From the NCBI RefSeq assembly GCF_018070025.1, contig NZ_JAGPYQ010000001.1:8246001-8310000 (forward strand): a stretch of 64,000 nt of DNA, read 5' to 3'. This stretch comes from Streptomyces liliiviolaceus (GTDB taxonomy: Bacteria; Actinomycetota; Actinomycetes; Streptomycetales; Streptomycetaceae). The position numbers and the translations under genes are program-made. Below the pieces are notes generated by a model. It saw nothing but the letters and a program-made list of their open reading frames with translations. It was not told the origin of the DNA and searched no databases. This document shows positions 21,358-28,850 of this stretch, piece by piece (within the stretch, counting starts at the first letter, position 1; each line of letters begins with the position of its first letter).

Positions 21358-22736
21358 AGGCGAAGAAGGTCCTCCTCGGTCTCGCGGCGGACGATGACCC
21401 TGGCCTCGCCGTCGCGGACCGCGACGACGGGCGGACGCAGGGCGTGGTTGTAGTTGCTCGCCATCGAGCGGCAGTACGCGCCGGTCGCCGGCACCGCGAT
21501 GAGATCGCCGGGCGCGAGGTCGGACGGCAGGAAAGCGTCCTTCACCACGATGTCCCCGCTCTCGCAGTGCTTGCCGACCACGCGGACGAGCATGGGCTCG
21601 GCATCGCTCGTACGGGAGACGAGGGCGACGCTGTACTCGGCGTCGTACAACGCGGTACGGATGTTGTCGGACATGCCGCCGTCGACGGAGACGTACGTAC
21701 GCAGTCCTTCGAGGGGCTTGACGGTGCCGACCTCGTACAGGGTGAAGGCGGTCGGTCCGACGATGGCGCGTCCGGGCTCGACGGAGATCCGGGGAGTCCG
21801 CAGCTTCGCGGCCTCGCACTCCCGGGTCACGATCTCGCCGAGGGCCTTGGCGATCTCATGGGGCTCGCGGGGGTCGTCGTCGCTGGTGTAGGCGATGCCG
21901 AGGCCGCCGCCGAGGTCGATCTCGGGCAGTTCGACACCGTGCTCGTCGCGGACCTGGGCGAGCAGGGAGACGACACGGCGGGCGGCCACCTCGAAACCGG
22001 CCATGTCGAAGATCTGCGACCCGATGTGGGAGTGGATGCCGATCAGTTCGAGGCCGTCGAGGGTGAGCGCACGCCGTACGGCCTCGGCGGCCTGTCCGTC
22101 CGCGAGCGCGATCCCGAACTTCTGGTCCTCGTGCGCGGTGGCGATGAACTCGTGCGTGTGGGCCTCGACGCCGACGGTGACGCGGATCTGCACGCGCTGC
22201 CGCTTGCCGAGGCTCTGCGCGATGTGCGCGACCCGCACGATCTCCTGGAAGGAGTCGAGGACGATACGCCCGACGCCGACCTCGATGGCCTTGGTGATCT
22301 CCGCCACGGACTTGTTGTTGCCGTGGAAGGCGATGCGGTCGGCGGGCATCCCGGCGGAGAGGGCGGTGGTCAGCTCGCCCCCGGAGCACACGTCGAGATT
22401 GAGCCCCTCCTCGTGCAGCCAGCGCACGACGGCACGCGAGAGGAACGCCTTCCCCGCGTAGAACACGTCGGCGTCGTGCCCGAAGGCGGTGCGCCAGGCG
22501 CGTGCCCGTGCCCGGAAGTCGGTCTCGTCGACGAAGTAGGCGGGCGTGCCGAACTCCTCGGCGAGCGAGGCCACATCGATCCCGCCGACGCTGACCGAAC
22601 CGCTCGCGGTACGCGTCACGGTCTGCGCCCAGACCTTGGGGTCGAGGACGTTGAGGTCGGCCGCCGGGGCGGTGTAGTGCCCCTCGGGCAGGACATCGGC
22701 GTGGCGGGGCCCGGCGGGGTGTGCGGATCGGCTCAT
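21345..22736 (-). CDS. lysA: Diaminopimelate decarboxylase
   Basis: PLP enzyme (fold type III) making L-lysine from meso-DAP. It is 463 residues with the PLP lysine in VFYAGKAFLSRAVV, FHGNNKSVAEI, the His in HSHIGSQIFDM, and the EPGRAIVGP phosphate-binding loop followed by the CESGDI dimer-face Cys. It lies upstream of hom by 207 bases, consistent with an aspartate-family gene cluster. Confidence 0.95.
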   Translation of the reverse strand: MSRSAHPAGPRHADVLPEGHYTAPAADLNVLDPKVWAQTVTRTASGSVSVGGIDVASLAEEFGTPAYFVDETDFRARARAWRTAFGHDADVFYAGKAFLSRAVVRWLHEEGLNLDVCSGGELTTALSAGMPADRIAFHGNNKSVAEITKAIEVGVGRIVLDSFQEIVRVAHIAQSLGKRQRVQIRVTVGVEAHTHEFIATAHEDQKFGIALADGQAAEAVRRALTLDGLELIGIHSHIGSQIFDMAGFEVAARRVVSLLAQVRDEHGVELPEIDLGGGLGIAYTSDDDPREPHEIAKALGEIVTRECEAAKLRTPRISVEPGRAIVGPTAFTLYEVGTVKPLEGLRTYVSVDGGMSDNIRTALYDAEYSVALVSRTSDAEPMLVRVVGKHCESGDIVVKDAFLPSDLAPGDLIAVPATGAYCRSMASNYNHALRPPVVAVRDGEARVIVRRETEEDLLRLDVG

Positions 22737-22849
22737 GTCTTTTGGGCTTCCTAGAAGATCTCGGATCGAATCGAATCAGACGGGATCAGACCGGATCAAA
22801 GCAATGAGATCAGATCAGGTCAGGTCAGGTCTGTTCAGCTCAGCTCAGC

Positions 22850-24004
22850 TCAGAGATGTGTCGGTGCGTCGATGCCGAGCAGGGACAGGCCGCCGGCCAG
22901 CACCGTCCCGGCGGCTTCGGCGAGCGCGAGCCGGGAACGGTGGGCGGCCGAGGGTTTCTCGTCCCCCAGCGGGAGCACGGTGTGCTGGAAGGCGAGCAGC
23001 GCGTCGGCGACGGTGACGAGATGCCGCGCGACCCGGTCGGGCGCGCGGTGGCGCGCTGCGGCGGCGAGGGCGTGGGGGTAGGCGTCGAGGGCGTCGAGGA
23101 GAGGGCCGGGAACACTGACGTGGTCCCCGGGAACGGCGGCGAATCCGAGGGCGGCGGCGTTGCGGCCGAGGGCCTTCGCGCGGGCGTACGCGTACCGGAC
23201 GCGGAAGAGGGGGTTGCTCTCCCGCTGGACGAGGTGCTCGTCGGTGATGCGGGGGTGATCGTGGGCCGCGGGATGGAGCAGCGCCCAGCGGCCGGCGTCA
23301 CGGCCGAGGGGGGTGGGGTCCTGGCCGGCGGGCACGGGGAGGAGATCGACTTCGAGGGGCGCGGACGTGGGCGCAGGCGCTTCGGGCGGGCCTTGGGCGG
23401 CCTCGACGGTGACGCCGAGGGTGCGGGCCCAGGCGGGGTCGAGCGCGTCCTCCGCGGCCTCCACGACCTCCGCGGCCTCGCAGGAGGCGGAAACGGCACC
23501 GGCGGTACGGGCGGTACAGGCGGTACAGGTGGTACAGGTGGTACAGGTGGTTCGGACGAGGACGCCCCGGGACCGCAGAATCCGGGCGAGGACCTGCCCG
23601 GTGACGGCGGCGCGCACTTCGCTGCAGGGGTAACGCAGCTGGACGACCTGCCCGGTAGGCCCGTCGACGTACCCGTACCGCTCGCGGCGCCGCAGAATCT
23701 CGGCGACGAGGGCGGCCTCCCGGCCCTTGAGGGTGATGTTGAGGAACCCGGGCCCGGTGATGTCGACGCGCGCGACGCCCGCCACTCCACTCAGGTGGGG
23801 CCGCAGGATCTCGGCGACCTCCTTCGGCGGCCGACCGGCGGGACGGGCCAGCTGGAGGGCGACATTGGTGGCGTAATCGCCACGCCCGCCGGGCCCGGGC
23901 GGCACGACCTGGGCGCGCTCCGGAACGGCCACGACCAGCTCACCGTCGTCCACGGCACGGCGCACGGCGCGCACCACGGTGCTGGAGAGCTCGACGGGGG
24001 TCAC
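22850..24004 (-). CDS. nrtL: ArgS-related anticodon-binding protein without catalytic core
   Basis: 384 residues that keep the N-terminal additional domain of arginyl-tRNA synthetase (GDYATNVALQLARPAGRPPKEVAEIL...GPGFLNI) and the C-terminal DALR anticodon-binding helices (NPLFRVRYAYARAKALGRNA to the end). The HIGH/KMSK catalytic Rossmann fold is absent, so it cannot charge tRNA. The name nrtL for this Streptomyces family is from memory. A tripeptide repeat (CTT/CTA, residues about 152-168) is encoded by six 9-bp units at 23501-23554. It starts 113 bases upstream of lysA. Confidence 0.82.
   Translation of the reverse strand: MTPVELSSTVVRAVRRAVDDGELVVAVPERAQVVPPGPGGRGDYATNVALQLARPAGRPPKEVAEILRPHLSGVAGVARVDITGPGFLNITLKGREAALVAEILRRRERYGYVDGPTGQVVQLRYPCSEVRAAVTGQVLARILRSRGVLVRTTCTTCTTCTACTARTAGAVSASCEAAEVVEAAEDALDPAWARTLGVTVEAAQGPPEAPAPTSAPLEVDLLPVPAGQDPTPLGRDAGRWALLHPAAHDHPRITDEHLVQRESNPLFRVRYAYARAKALGRNAAALGFAAVPGDHVSVPGPLLDALDAYPHALAAAARHRAPDRVARHLVTVADALLAFQHTVLPLGDEKPSAAHRSRLALAEAAGTVLAGGLSLLGIDAPTHL
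23501..23554. repeat. Six-unit 9-bp minisatellite inside nrtL
   Basis: GGYGGTACR units (GGCGGTACG, two GGCGGTACA, two GGTGGTACA, GGTGGTTCG) run without gaps. In frame they add three residues per unit (Cys/Arg-Thr-Thr/Ala), so copy-number change would not break the gene. Confidence 0.9.
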
Positions 24005-24094
24005 GGGGCAAGCGTAGGGGAGGAGGGGGGTGGGTAGGCGAATGGGTTTGGGCGAAGGTCCGGCATATGGACGCTTGCCTTCTCAGCGTGCTGC

Positions 24095-24601
24095 TCAGCT
24101 GCCGGTACGGCCGGCACGCTCGGGCCCGCCGGGCCCGTACAGACTCTCGGCACTGTCGAACGACGAACCAGTCCCGCTGCCGGAGGCCCCGCCGACACCG
24201 CTGTCGGCGGTCTCCCGCCGTTCCCGCCGCCGCTCCCGCAACTGTCGTACGAGGCGGACCAGGTCCGTGGGCTCGAAGGGCTTGGAGAGGAAGGCGTCGA
24301 CGCCGACGTCGAGGCCGCTCTCGACCTCGTACTGGGTGCAGGCGCTGATGATGGCGAGCGGGAGGTCACGGGTACGCGGATCGGCCCGGAGCCGGGCGGC
24401 GGTACGCAGCCCGTCGAGCCGGGGCATGACCACGTCGAGGGTGACGACATCGGGGCGCACCTGGTGGATGACGTCCAGGCACTCGACACCGTCAGCCGCG
24501 GTCACGACCTCGAAACCCTCCAGTTCGAGGTTGACCCTGATCAGCTGCCGGATGACCTTGTTGTCGTCCACAACAAGCACCCGACCCGACGCGCCTGGCA
24601 C
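24095..24601 (-). CDS. Single-domain response regulator
   Basis: 168 residues: one receiver domain (VLVVDDNKVIRQLIRVNLELEGFEVV at the start) with the acidic pair, the phospho-acceptor Asp in PDVVTLDVVMPRLDG, the switch Ser in ISACTQ and the Lys in FLSKPFEPTDL. A Ser/Gly-rich tail of about 35 residues follows, with no DNA-binding output domain. It probably acts through protein contacts. The start is a GTG at 24601 without a clear ribosome site, so the message could be leaderless. The reading frame continues upstream across the tRNA gene, which is spurious. Confidence 0.88.
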   Translation of the reverse strand: MPGASGRVLVVDDNKVIRQLIRVNLELEGFEVVTAADGVECLDVIHQVRPDVVTLDVVMPRLDGLRTAARLRADPRTRDLPLAIISACTQYEVESGLDVGVDAFLSKPFEPTDLVRLVRQLRERRRERRETADSGVGGASGSGTGSSFDSAESLYGPGGPERAGRTGS

Positions 24602-24758
24602 AACTTGAGAGTAGGTCGGCGCGCGGGTTCGCGTCCGGCTTTTCCCTACTTCCACCCCACGCGGGGGATGCCGGGCCGCGGCCCGGCGTCGCACCCGCCC
24701 CGACTCCAACCAAGATCCAACGAACCCCGGACACCGCCTCCCCACCCCCCGAAATCCG

Positions 24759-24789
24759 TTCATGAACACCCGGAGAGAGCTGGTAGTGT
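24759..24789 (+). promoter_or_regulatory. Possible promoter of tRNA-Arg
   Basis: TTCATG and TAGTGT hexamers spaced 19 bases lie 33 bases ahead of the mature tRNA. The fit to the housekeeping sigma consensus is loose. Confidence 0.35.
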
Positions 24790-24822
24790 TCAACCCGTCG
24801 CCGCAACCACAGCGCCCGACAC

Positions 24823-24894
24823 GCCCCCGTAGCTCAGGGGATAGAGCAACGGCCTCCGGAGCCGTGTGCGCAGGTTCGAATCCTGCCGGGGGCA
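24823..24894 (+). tRNA. tRNA-Arg(CCG)
   Basis: The cloverleaf folds by eye: acceptor GCCCCCG/CGGGGGC with discriminator A, D-arm GCTC...GAGC, anticodon stem ACGGC/GCCGT with loop CTCCGGA (anticodon CCG, reading CGG Arg codons), T-arm GCAGG-TTCGAAT-CCTGC. CCA is not encoded. The 3' 41 bases are the left half-site of the integrated element, which restores an intact tRNA gene. Confidence 0.96.
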
Positions 24895-24895
24895 C
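24854..24895. other. attL core of the integrative element
   Basis: 42 bases from the anticodon loop through the 3' end of tRNA-Arg, identical to 47627-47668. The preceding base differs (C versus G) and the following base differs (C versus A), so the limits are exact. Confidence 0.92.
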
Positions 24896-24952
24896 CTTGT
24901 ATTAGGTGCCTAAAGACCCCGCCATCAGCGGTTTCGCTGAGGACGGGGTCTT
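24891..24952 (+). terminator. Two hairpins directly after tRNA-Arg
   Basis: Hairpin I is GGCACC/GGTGCC (24891-24910). Hairpin II has outer stem AAGACCCCG/CGGGGTCTT and inner stem TCAGCG/CGCTGA with loop GTTT (24913-24952). Together they would end the tRNA transcript and separate it from the convergent int gene. The same pair follows attR at 47664-47725. Confidence 0.75.
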
Positions 24953-25154
24953 CGCGTATCTACAGACGTGTGCAGGCAGGTGCCGCCGAAAGCAGCCGTT
25001 TGCCAGTGATCACGTAATGACGACGTAATGACCTTGGCGACCCTTCTTGCAGGTCAATGGCCCTTTGCCGCCCCCTTGAGCGTAGCTTTCCGACACACCT
25101 CCGACACGACGAAAGCCCCGGATCACTCCGGGGCTCGCGTGAGGGGCCTGTCGG

Positions 25155-26543
25155 TCAGTGTTCGGTGTCGACCCCCTCCCCCAGACCCTTCAGGATCCGG
25201 TCGTTCATCTCCTGCTCCTGGCCGTCGATGCACTTGGCGTAGATCTTCAGCAGGACGTCGACCGAGTGACCGGCACGCGCCGCGACTTCCGGGGCGGGTA
25301 CGCCGGAGTTGAGCCACTGGGAGACGCCCGCGTGACGCAGGTCGTACGGACGGAAGGCCAGAACCGACGACACCTGGTGCGGTACGAGCGCCAGCTCCCG
25401 AGCCTGCTTCCACGCCCGGGAGTACGACGAGGCCGCGATCACGTTTCCTCGTTCGCTGGAGAACAGCCGGCCATCAGTGGCTGTACCGAACTCCTTCAGG
25501 TGCTCACGCAGCAGTGCCACCAGCGGAGGCGGTATCGGCACGATGCGCACTTCGCCGCGCGCTCGCTGCTTCAGGCCGCGCCGGTCATGAGCCTCGCCGG
25601 AGTCTGTCCACGCCTTCCCAGCCGTGGGACGGGTCTCCGTCAGCTCGATCCGACCCCAGCCGGATGCCGGAAGCGTGCAGTCGGAACGGCGGAGTCCCAG
25701 CGCCTCGCCCGGCCGCATGGCCGCGTAGTACAGGCACCCGAAGAACGCCTTCAGCCGCCGCCCGCTCGCACGGTCGTAGCCGCCGACGTAGGTGAGGGCG
25801 GTCAGCAGTTCCCGAGCCTGCCGAGGGTTGACCACCACCCGACGGTCAACTTCCTGCACCGCACTCTTGCCCCGCTTACGCCGCACCCGACTCAGCGGGT
25901 TGGAGGGCAGGTGTTCCAACTCCACAGCGTATTCCAGCGTGTTGAAGGCGACCGCCCTGCGCCGACGATACGTCTGGGTTGCCGCGGGCTTGCCGTCCAG
26001 CCTCCGGCCCAACCCGTCGATCAGCTCATGCACTCGGCCGATCTCCTGCAACTCCCCGACAGGAAGCGAGGCCTTTTCGATCCACCGAACGGCTGCCGCG
26101 ATCTCCTCTGGCCGCTCCCGCTCCCTACGAGGAACCGGCAGAACATACGAGCGCAGCGCCCGCCGCAGCACCTCGGGAGTGGGTCGCCCTCTCCCCGGCT
26201 TCACGAGGAGGGGAACGACCGTCGCCAAGGCATCAGTCATGCTGTCCCGTTGCTTCGCTGACGCTTCCGCCCAGCGCGCTTCCACGTACCTCCGCGCCAG
26301 GTCGAGAAACGACAGCGCTGCCTTCCCTCCGCGAAGCGAGTCGGGCAGACCGGTGACTGTGTCGAACGGTTCGCCCTTGTCAGCGGCACGGAGGAGCTTG
26401 GCCCGGAAGCGGTCCGCGAGCGCCTTTGTCTTGTGCGACTCGTGGAACGGCTCACCGTCCACGGACCAGCGAACGAGGTAGGTCGGTTTCTTGGCGGAGC
26501 GGTTGATACTCAGTTTCCAGATCACAACCTTGTACGACTTCAC
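25155..26543 (-). CDS. int: Tyrosine-recombinase integrase
   Basis: Site-specific recombinase expected to integrate and excise the element at the tRNA-Arg 3' end; 462 residues. Residues 1-55 are an arm-type DNA-binding start, 75-215 a core-binding helical part, and 230-462 the catalytic domain. Active-site residues are Arg277 (YYAAMRPGEAL), Arg403 in RPYDLRHAG (the usual first His of HxxR is Tyr400, common in actinobacterial integrases), His426 (ARAGHSVDV) and nucleophile Tyr435 (LLKIYAKCI). It lies 260 bases from attL. A truncated relative with about 85% similar residues is at 47925. Confidence 0.93.
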   Translation of the reverse strand: MKSYKVVIWKLSINRSAKKPTYLVRWSVDGEPFHESHKTKALADRFRAKLLRAADKGEPFDTVTGLPDSLRGGKAALSFLDLARRYVEARWAEASAKQRDSMTDALATVVPLLVKPGRGRPTPEVLRRALRSYVLPVPRRERERPEEIAAAVRWIEKASLPVGELQEIGRVHELIDGLGRRLDGKPAATQTYRRRRAVAFNTLEYAVELEHLPSNPLSRVRRKRGKSAVQEVDRRVVVNPRQARELLTALTYVGGYDRASGRRLKAFFGCLYYAAMRPGEALGLRRSDCTLPASGWGRIELTETRPTAGKAWTDSGEAHDRRGLKQRARGEVRIVPIPPPLVALLREHLKEFGTATDGRLFSSERGNVIAASSYSRAWKQARELALVPHQVSSVLAFRPYDLRHAGVSQWLNSGVPAPEVAARAGHSVDVLLKIYAKCIDGQEQEMNDRILKGLGEGVDTEH

Positions 26544-26743
26544 GACGCGGCCCCCTCCGCACGCTTGTCCAACCAGTCGTTGAGCACGTCTCGCCGGACC
26601 CGTAACTCGCCGTTGGGCAACCGGATGCAGCGCGGGGCGATGCGCAGCTCCCGCCAGCGGTAGAAGGTGCGCCGGGAGATCCCGCCCAGTTCGTCGAGCA
26701 CCTGCCGCACGGTGAGCAGTTCGGCCGGCTTCTCACGCGCCAT
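26540..26743 (-). CDS. xis: Excisionase-like helix-turn-helix protein
   Basis: 67-residue winged-helix protein (LLTVRQVLDELGGISRRTFYRWRELRIAPRCIRLPNGELRVRRDVLNDWLDKR), the pattern of AlpA/Xis directionality factors that bend att DNA during excision. Its stop overlaps the int start by four bases (ATGA), and its start overlaps the rep end by 11 bases. An in-frame GTG three codons upstream could also serve as start. Gene order rep-xis-int is diagnostic for pSAM2-like elements. Confidence 0.88.
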   Translation of the reverse strand: MAREKPAELLTVRQVLDELGGISRRTFYRWRELRIAPRCIRLPNGELRVRRDVLNDWLDKRAEGAAS

Positions 26744-28094
26744 GAGGATCACCGCTCTCCCGCACCGACACGGCCAGGAGCGCGGCCTCCGGCGAGTAGC
26801 CGCGCCCGGCGTAGCGCCACTGGCTGACCGTGACGGTTGGCCGTTCGCCGATACCGAGAGCCGTCCTCTGTTCCTCCGCACGGTGATCTGCACGGGCTCG
26901 ACGGAGTGCGGTCAGGGTGGTGGAGTAGCGGCGTGACTTGGTGGAGAAGTGGCCGCCGTAGCCGAGCATGTGCGCCCAGCGTCGTAAGCCGAGAGGTTCG
27001 AACGGGGGCAGGCCGCCGAGCCACCAGCAGGTGCTGATCAGGCGGAGTACGTGGGCCCGTACCGGCAGCATGACCAGGTCCCGCGCGTGGTGAACCCGGC
27101 CGTCCACCGCGCCGGCGGACTCCGCTCCCTTGGCCGCGTACTTGGCGATGTAGCCCGCGACAGCAGCCGAGGCCAGCCGTTCCCCCGCACCGAACGCCGC
27201 GATGGGGCGCACGTCGACCTGTTCACCGAACCTCAGCACCCGAGGACCGACGACCTCCGCGCCGGGAGCGACGAGCCGCACCCGCACGACGACCGTCCGC
27301 ACGGCCTCCGCCAGGAGGCTCGTCGTCGCCCAGCCAGGCGGGACCGAGGCCGGTCCGTCCGGGCCATCGAGGCGGATTACGGCATGGAAGTGGACCAAGC
27401 CGCGCCGCTGATACTCGGCAACCTTCGCGTACGACAACCTCACAGCCTCGCTGATCTCCGTACGGGACAGCCCGACCCTCCGGGCGATCTCGCGGCGCAG
27501 CTCCAGCCCGAAGCGGTGCCAGAGTTGCCCGGCGTGCGCCTGCCAGAGCACGGCCCCGGCGTAGTCGTAGCAGCGCGGGCAGAGCGGTTCACCGAGCCGG
27601 GAATCGTCAGCTGTATGCCGCTCATGGCAGCCGCCCGGCGAACCGTGTCGGCAGCACTCCCCCGGCCTCCTCGGACGGCAGGCTCGTACCTGTCCGTCGC
27701 GTTCACGACGAGTGTGGACAGGGCCGAAGCCGGGAGCCGTCAGGGTGGCGAAAACCCGAGGGTGCCCGCTCACGTCCTCCGTGACGTTCTTGCCGCCAAC
27801 AAGTCCGGCCCGGATCAGCTGATACGTGTCTGCTCGGTAGAGCCGGGAGCAGGTCGGGCAGACAGTCGCTCGCCGGTTACCGCACGCCGTCAGCAGCCGA
27901 CCCCCGTAGACGTCCGACTCGTACGAGAACAGTGCCTCGCCGGTAGTCGTGTCGAAGACGGTTGCTCCGCCGACCAGGTGAATCGGGTTGGTGCAGCCGC
28001 CGAGGCGGACGATGTTCCGTCGCCAGACCGCGAAGTCGGGCTCCGACGCCCTGGCGACCAGGGCGTCAAGGTTCTTCGGGAGAAGTGCGGTCAT
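26733..28094 (-). CDS. repSA: RepSA-type rolling-circle replication initiator
   Basis: 453 residues. Features of actinobacterial element Rep proteins are two Cys pairs (CPTC at 79-82, CPRC at 172-175), the HUH-like metal site HFHAVI (235-237) in GLVHFHAVIRLDGPDGP, and the Tyr/Lys motif YIAKYAAKG near 315-323 that would provide the nicking Tyr. It would nick the element's double-strand origin after excision. It overlaps both neighbours by a few bases (operon). Rep function is by family resemblance; no origin was recognised nearby. Confidence 0.88.
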   Translation of the reverse strand: MTALLPKNLDALVARASEPDFAVWRRNIVRLGGCTNPIHLVGGATVFDTTTGEALFSYESDVYGGRLLTACGNRRATVCPTCSRLYRADTYQLIRAGLVGGKNVTEDVSGHPRVFATLTAPGFGPVHTRRERDGQVRACRPRRPGECCRHGSPGGCHERHTADDSRLGEPLCPRCYDYAGAVLWQAHAGQLWHRFGLELRREIARRVGLSRTEISEAVRLSYAKVAEYQRRGLVHFHAVIRLDGPDGPASVPPGWATTSLLAEAVRTVVVRVRLVAPGAEVVGPRVLRFGEQVDVRPIAAFGAGERLASAAVAGYIAKYAAKGAESAGAVDGRVHHARDLVMLPVRAHVLRLISTCWWLGGLPPFEPLGLRRWAHMLGYGGHFSTKSRRYSTTLTALRRARADHRAEEQRTALGIGERPTVTVSQWRYAGRGYSPEAALLAVSVRESGDPHGA

Positions 28095-28342
28095 CGCCGA
28101 TCACCGCCCCCGAACGCCTGCCACATCACGGCAGTGATCCCCTGCGGTCGAGTCTTGGCGCTGAACCTGAGTGTCGGATCGGTGAGCCAGAGTGCGGCGG
28201 CATGCGCCGGGCACAGGTGTTGCTCGAAGCCGTCGAGCCCGACGAGGACGATCTGTTCCCGTCCTACGCAGGTCGGCCGTTCCTTCTCCCTCAACTCGCA
28301 GTCCGGGTGAGGGGATTTGCGCGAACGATGCGCGGTGGACAA
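28091..28342 (-). CDS. Small Cys/His protein upstream of repSA, function unknown
   Basis: 83 residues when started at TTG 28342, which has AAAGGAG ten bases upstream. An ATG nine codons earlier (28369) and a still longer frame exist without a good ribosome site. It contains Cys at ..PDCEL.., ..PTCVG.. and ..HLCPAHAAALW.., which could bind a metal. The stop overlaps the repSA ATG (ATGA). Small genes between tra and rep are usual in such elements; no function is recognised. Confidence 0.65.
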   Translation of the reverse strand: MSTAHRSRKSPHPDCELREKERPTCVGREQIVLVGLDGFEQHLCPAHAAALWLTDPTLRFSAKTRPQGITAVMWQAFGGGDRR

Positions 28343-28446
28343 AGTGTGAGTGCTCCTTTCACTGCTCATGTGGCGGATGGAGTGGGTTCCTGACGGGGTC
28401 GGGTTTGGCGACTTCGCGCCCCGTCGGGAGCCCGTCGTACGGGCGG

Positions 28447-28611
28447 TCACTGCCACTCCTCGGGCGGCACCCCAACGGCGTCGACCAGAACGGGCACGGA
28501 CGCGTGCCGCGGTAAGAGGACCGAAGGATTAGCGGTCGGGAAGTCGACCAGCTCCCGCAGGCCGGCCAGGGAGGCGGCGCGGTCACCGGAGCGGATGACG
28601 TAGTCGGACAC
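28447..28611 (-). CDS. 54-residue hypothetical protein of the element
   Basis: GTG start at 28611 preceded by AAAGGG at seven bases. The protein reads MSDYVIRSGDRAASLAGLRELVDF and ends with an acidic PPEEWQ. Its codon GC3 pattern fits a real Streptomyces gene in this frame only over these 54 codons, while the long open frame upstream of the start is a shadow of tra. It lies between the small membrane protein and the Cys/His protein genes. Function unknown. Confidence 0.6.
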   Translation of the reverse strand: MSDYVIRSGDRAASLAGLRELVDFPTANPSVLLPRHASVPVLVDAVGVPPEEWQ

Positions 28612-28643
28612 GGGAGATCCCTTTCTCGGATCAGCGGGTTTGT

Positions 28644-28838
28644 TCAGAAGCGGAGTTGGCCGAGGAAGCCGTTCACGCCGTCGAGGAGCGTTTGGACGAA
28701 CGGCGCGGCCACGGTCCGGGAGAGCAGGAAGCCGAAGGTTCCGCAGATCAGCGCATCGGCCCACCGCAGATAGCGGATGCGCAGGAGGAACCAGATCAGC
28801 AGGCCGAGCAGCAGCACGGCGGACATGGACACCAGCAC
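28644..28838 (-). CDS. Small membrane protein, Spd/transfer-associated type
   Basis: 64 residues with two hydrophobic helices (about 3-20 and 27-45) separated by an Arg-rich turn. GTG start with AAGGGG seven bases upstream. It sits 12 bases after tra. In pSAM2-type elements small hydrophobic spd products help intramycelial spreading; that role is inferred from position and size. Confidence 0.65.
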   Translation of the reverse strand: MLVSMSAVLLLGLLIWFLLRIRYLRWADALICGTFGFLLSRTVAAPFVQTLLDGVNGFLGQLRF

Positions 28839-28850
28839 GACAGGCCCCTT

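Noticed and set aside
23501..23554. Short regular repeats considered as a CRISPR array
   Set aside because: 9-bp head-to-tail units inside an open reading frame with no spacers. It is a coding minisatellite; no CRISPR array or cas gene was seen in the window.
24602..24895. Long minus-strand open frame extending the response regulator across the tRNA (PPAGFEPAHTAPE)
   Set aside because: This is the well-known spurious translation of a tRNA-Arg gene. The regulator starts at the receiver domain, GTG 24601.
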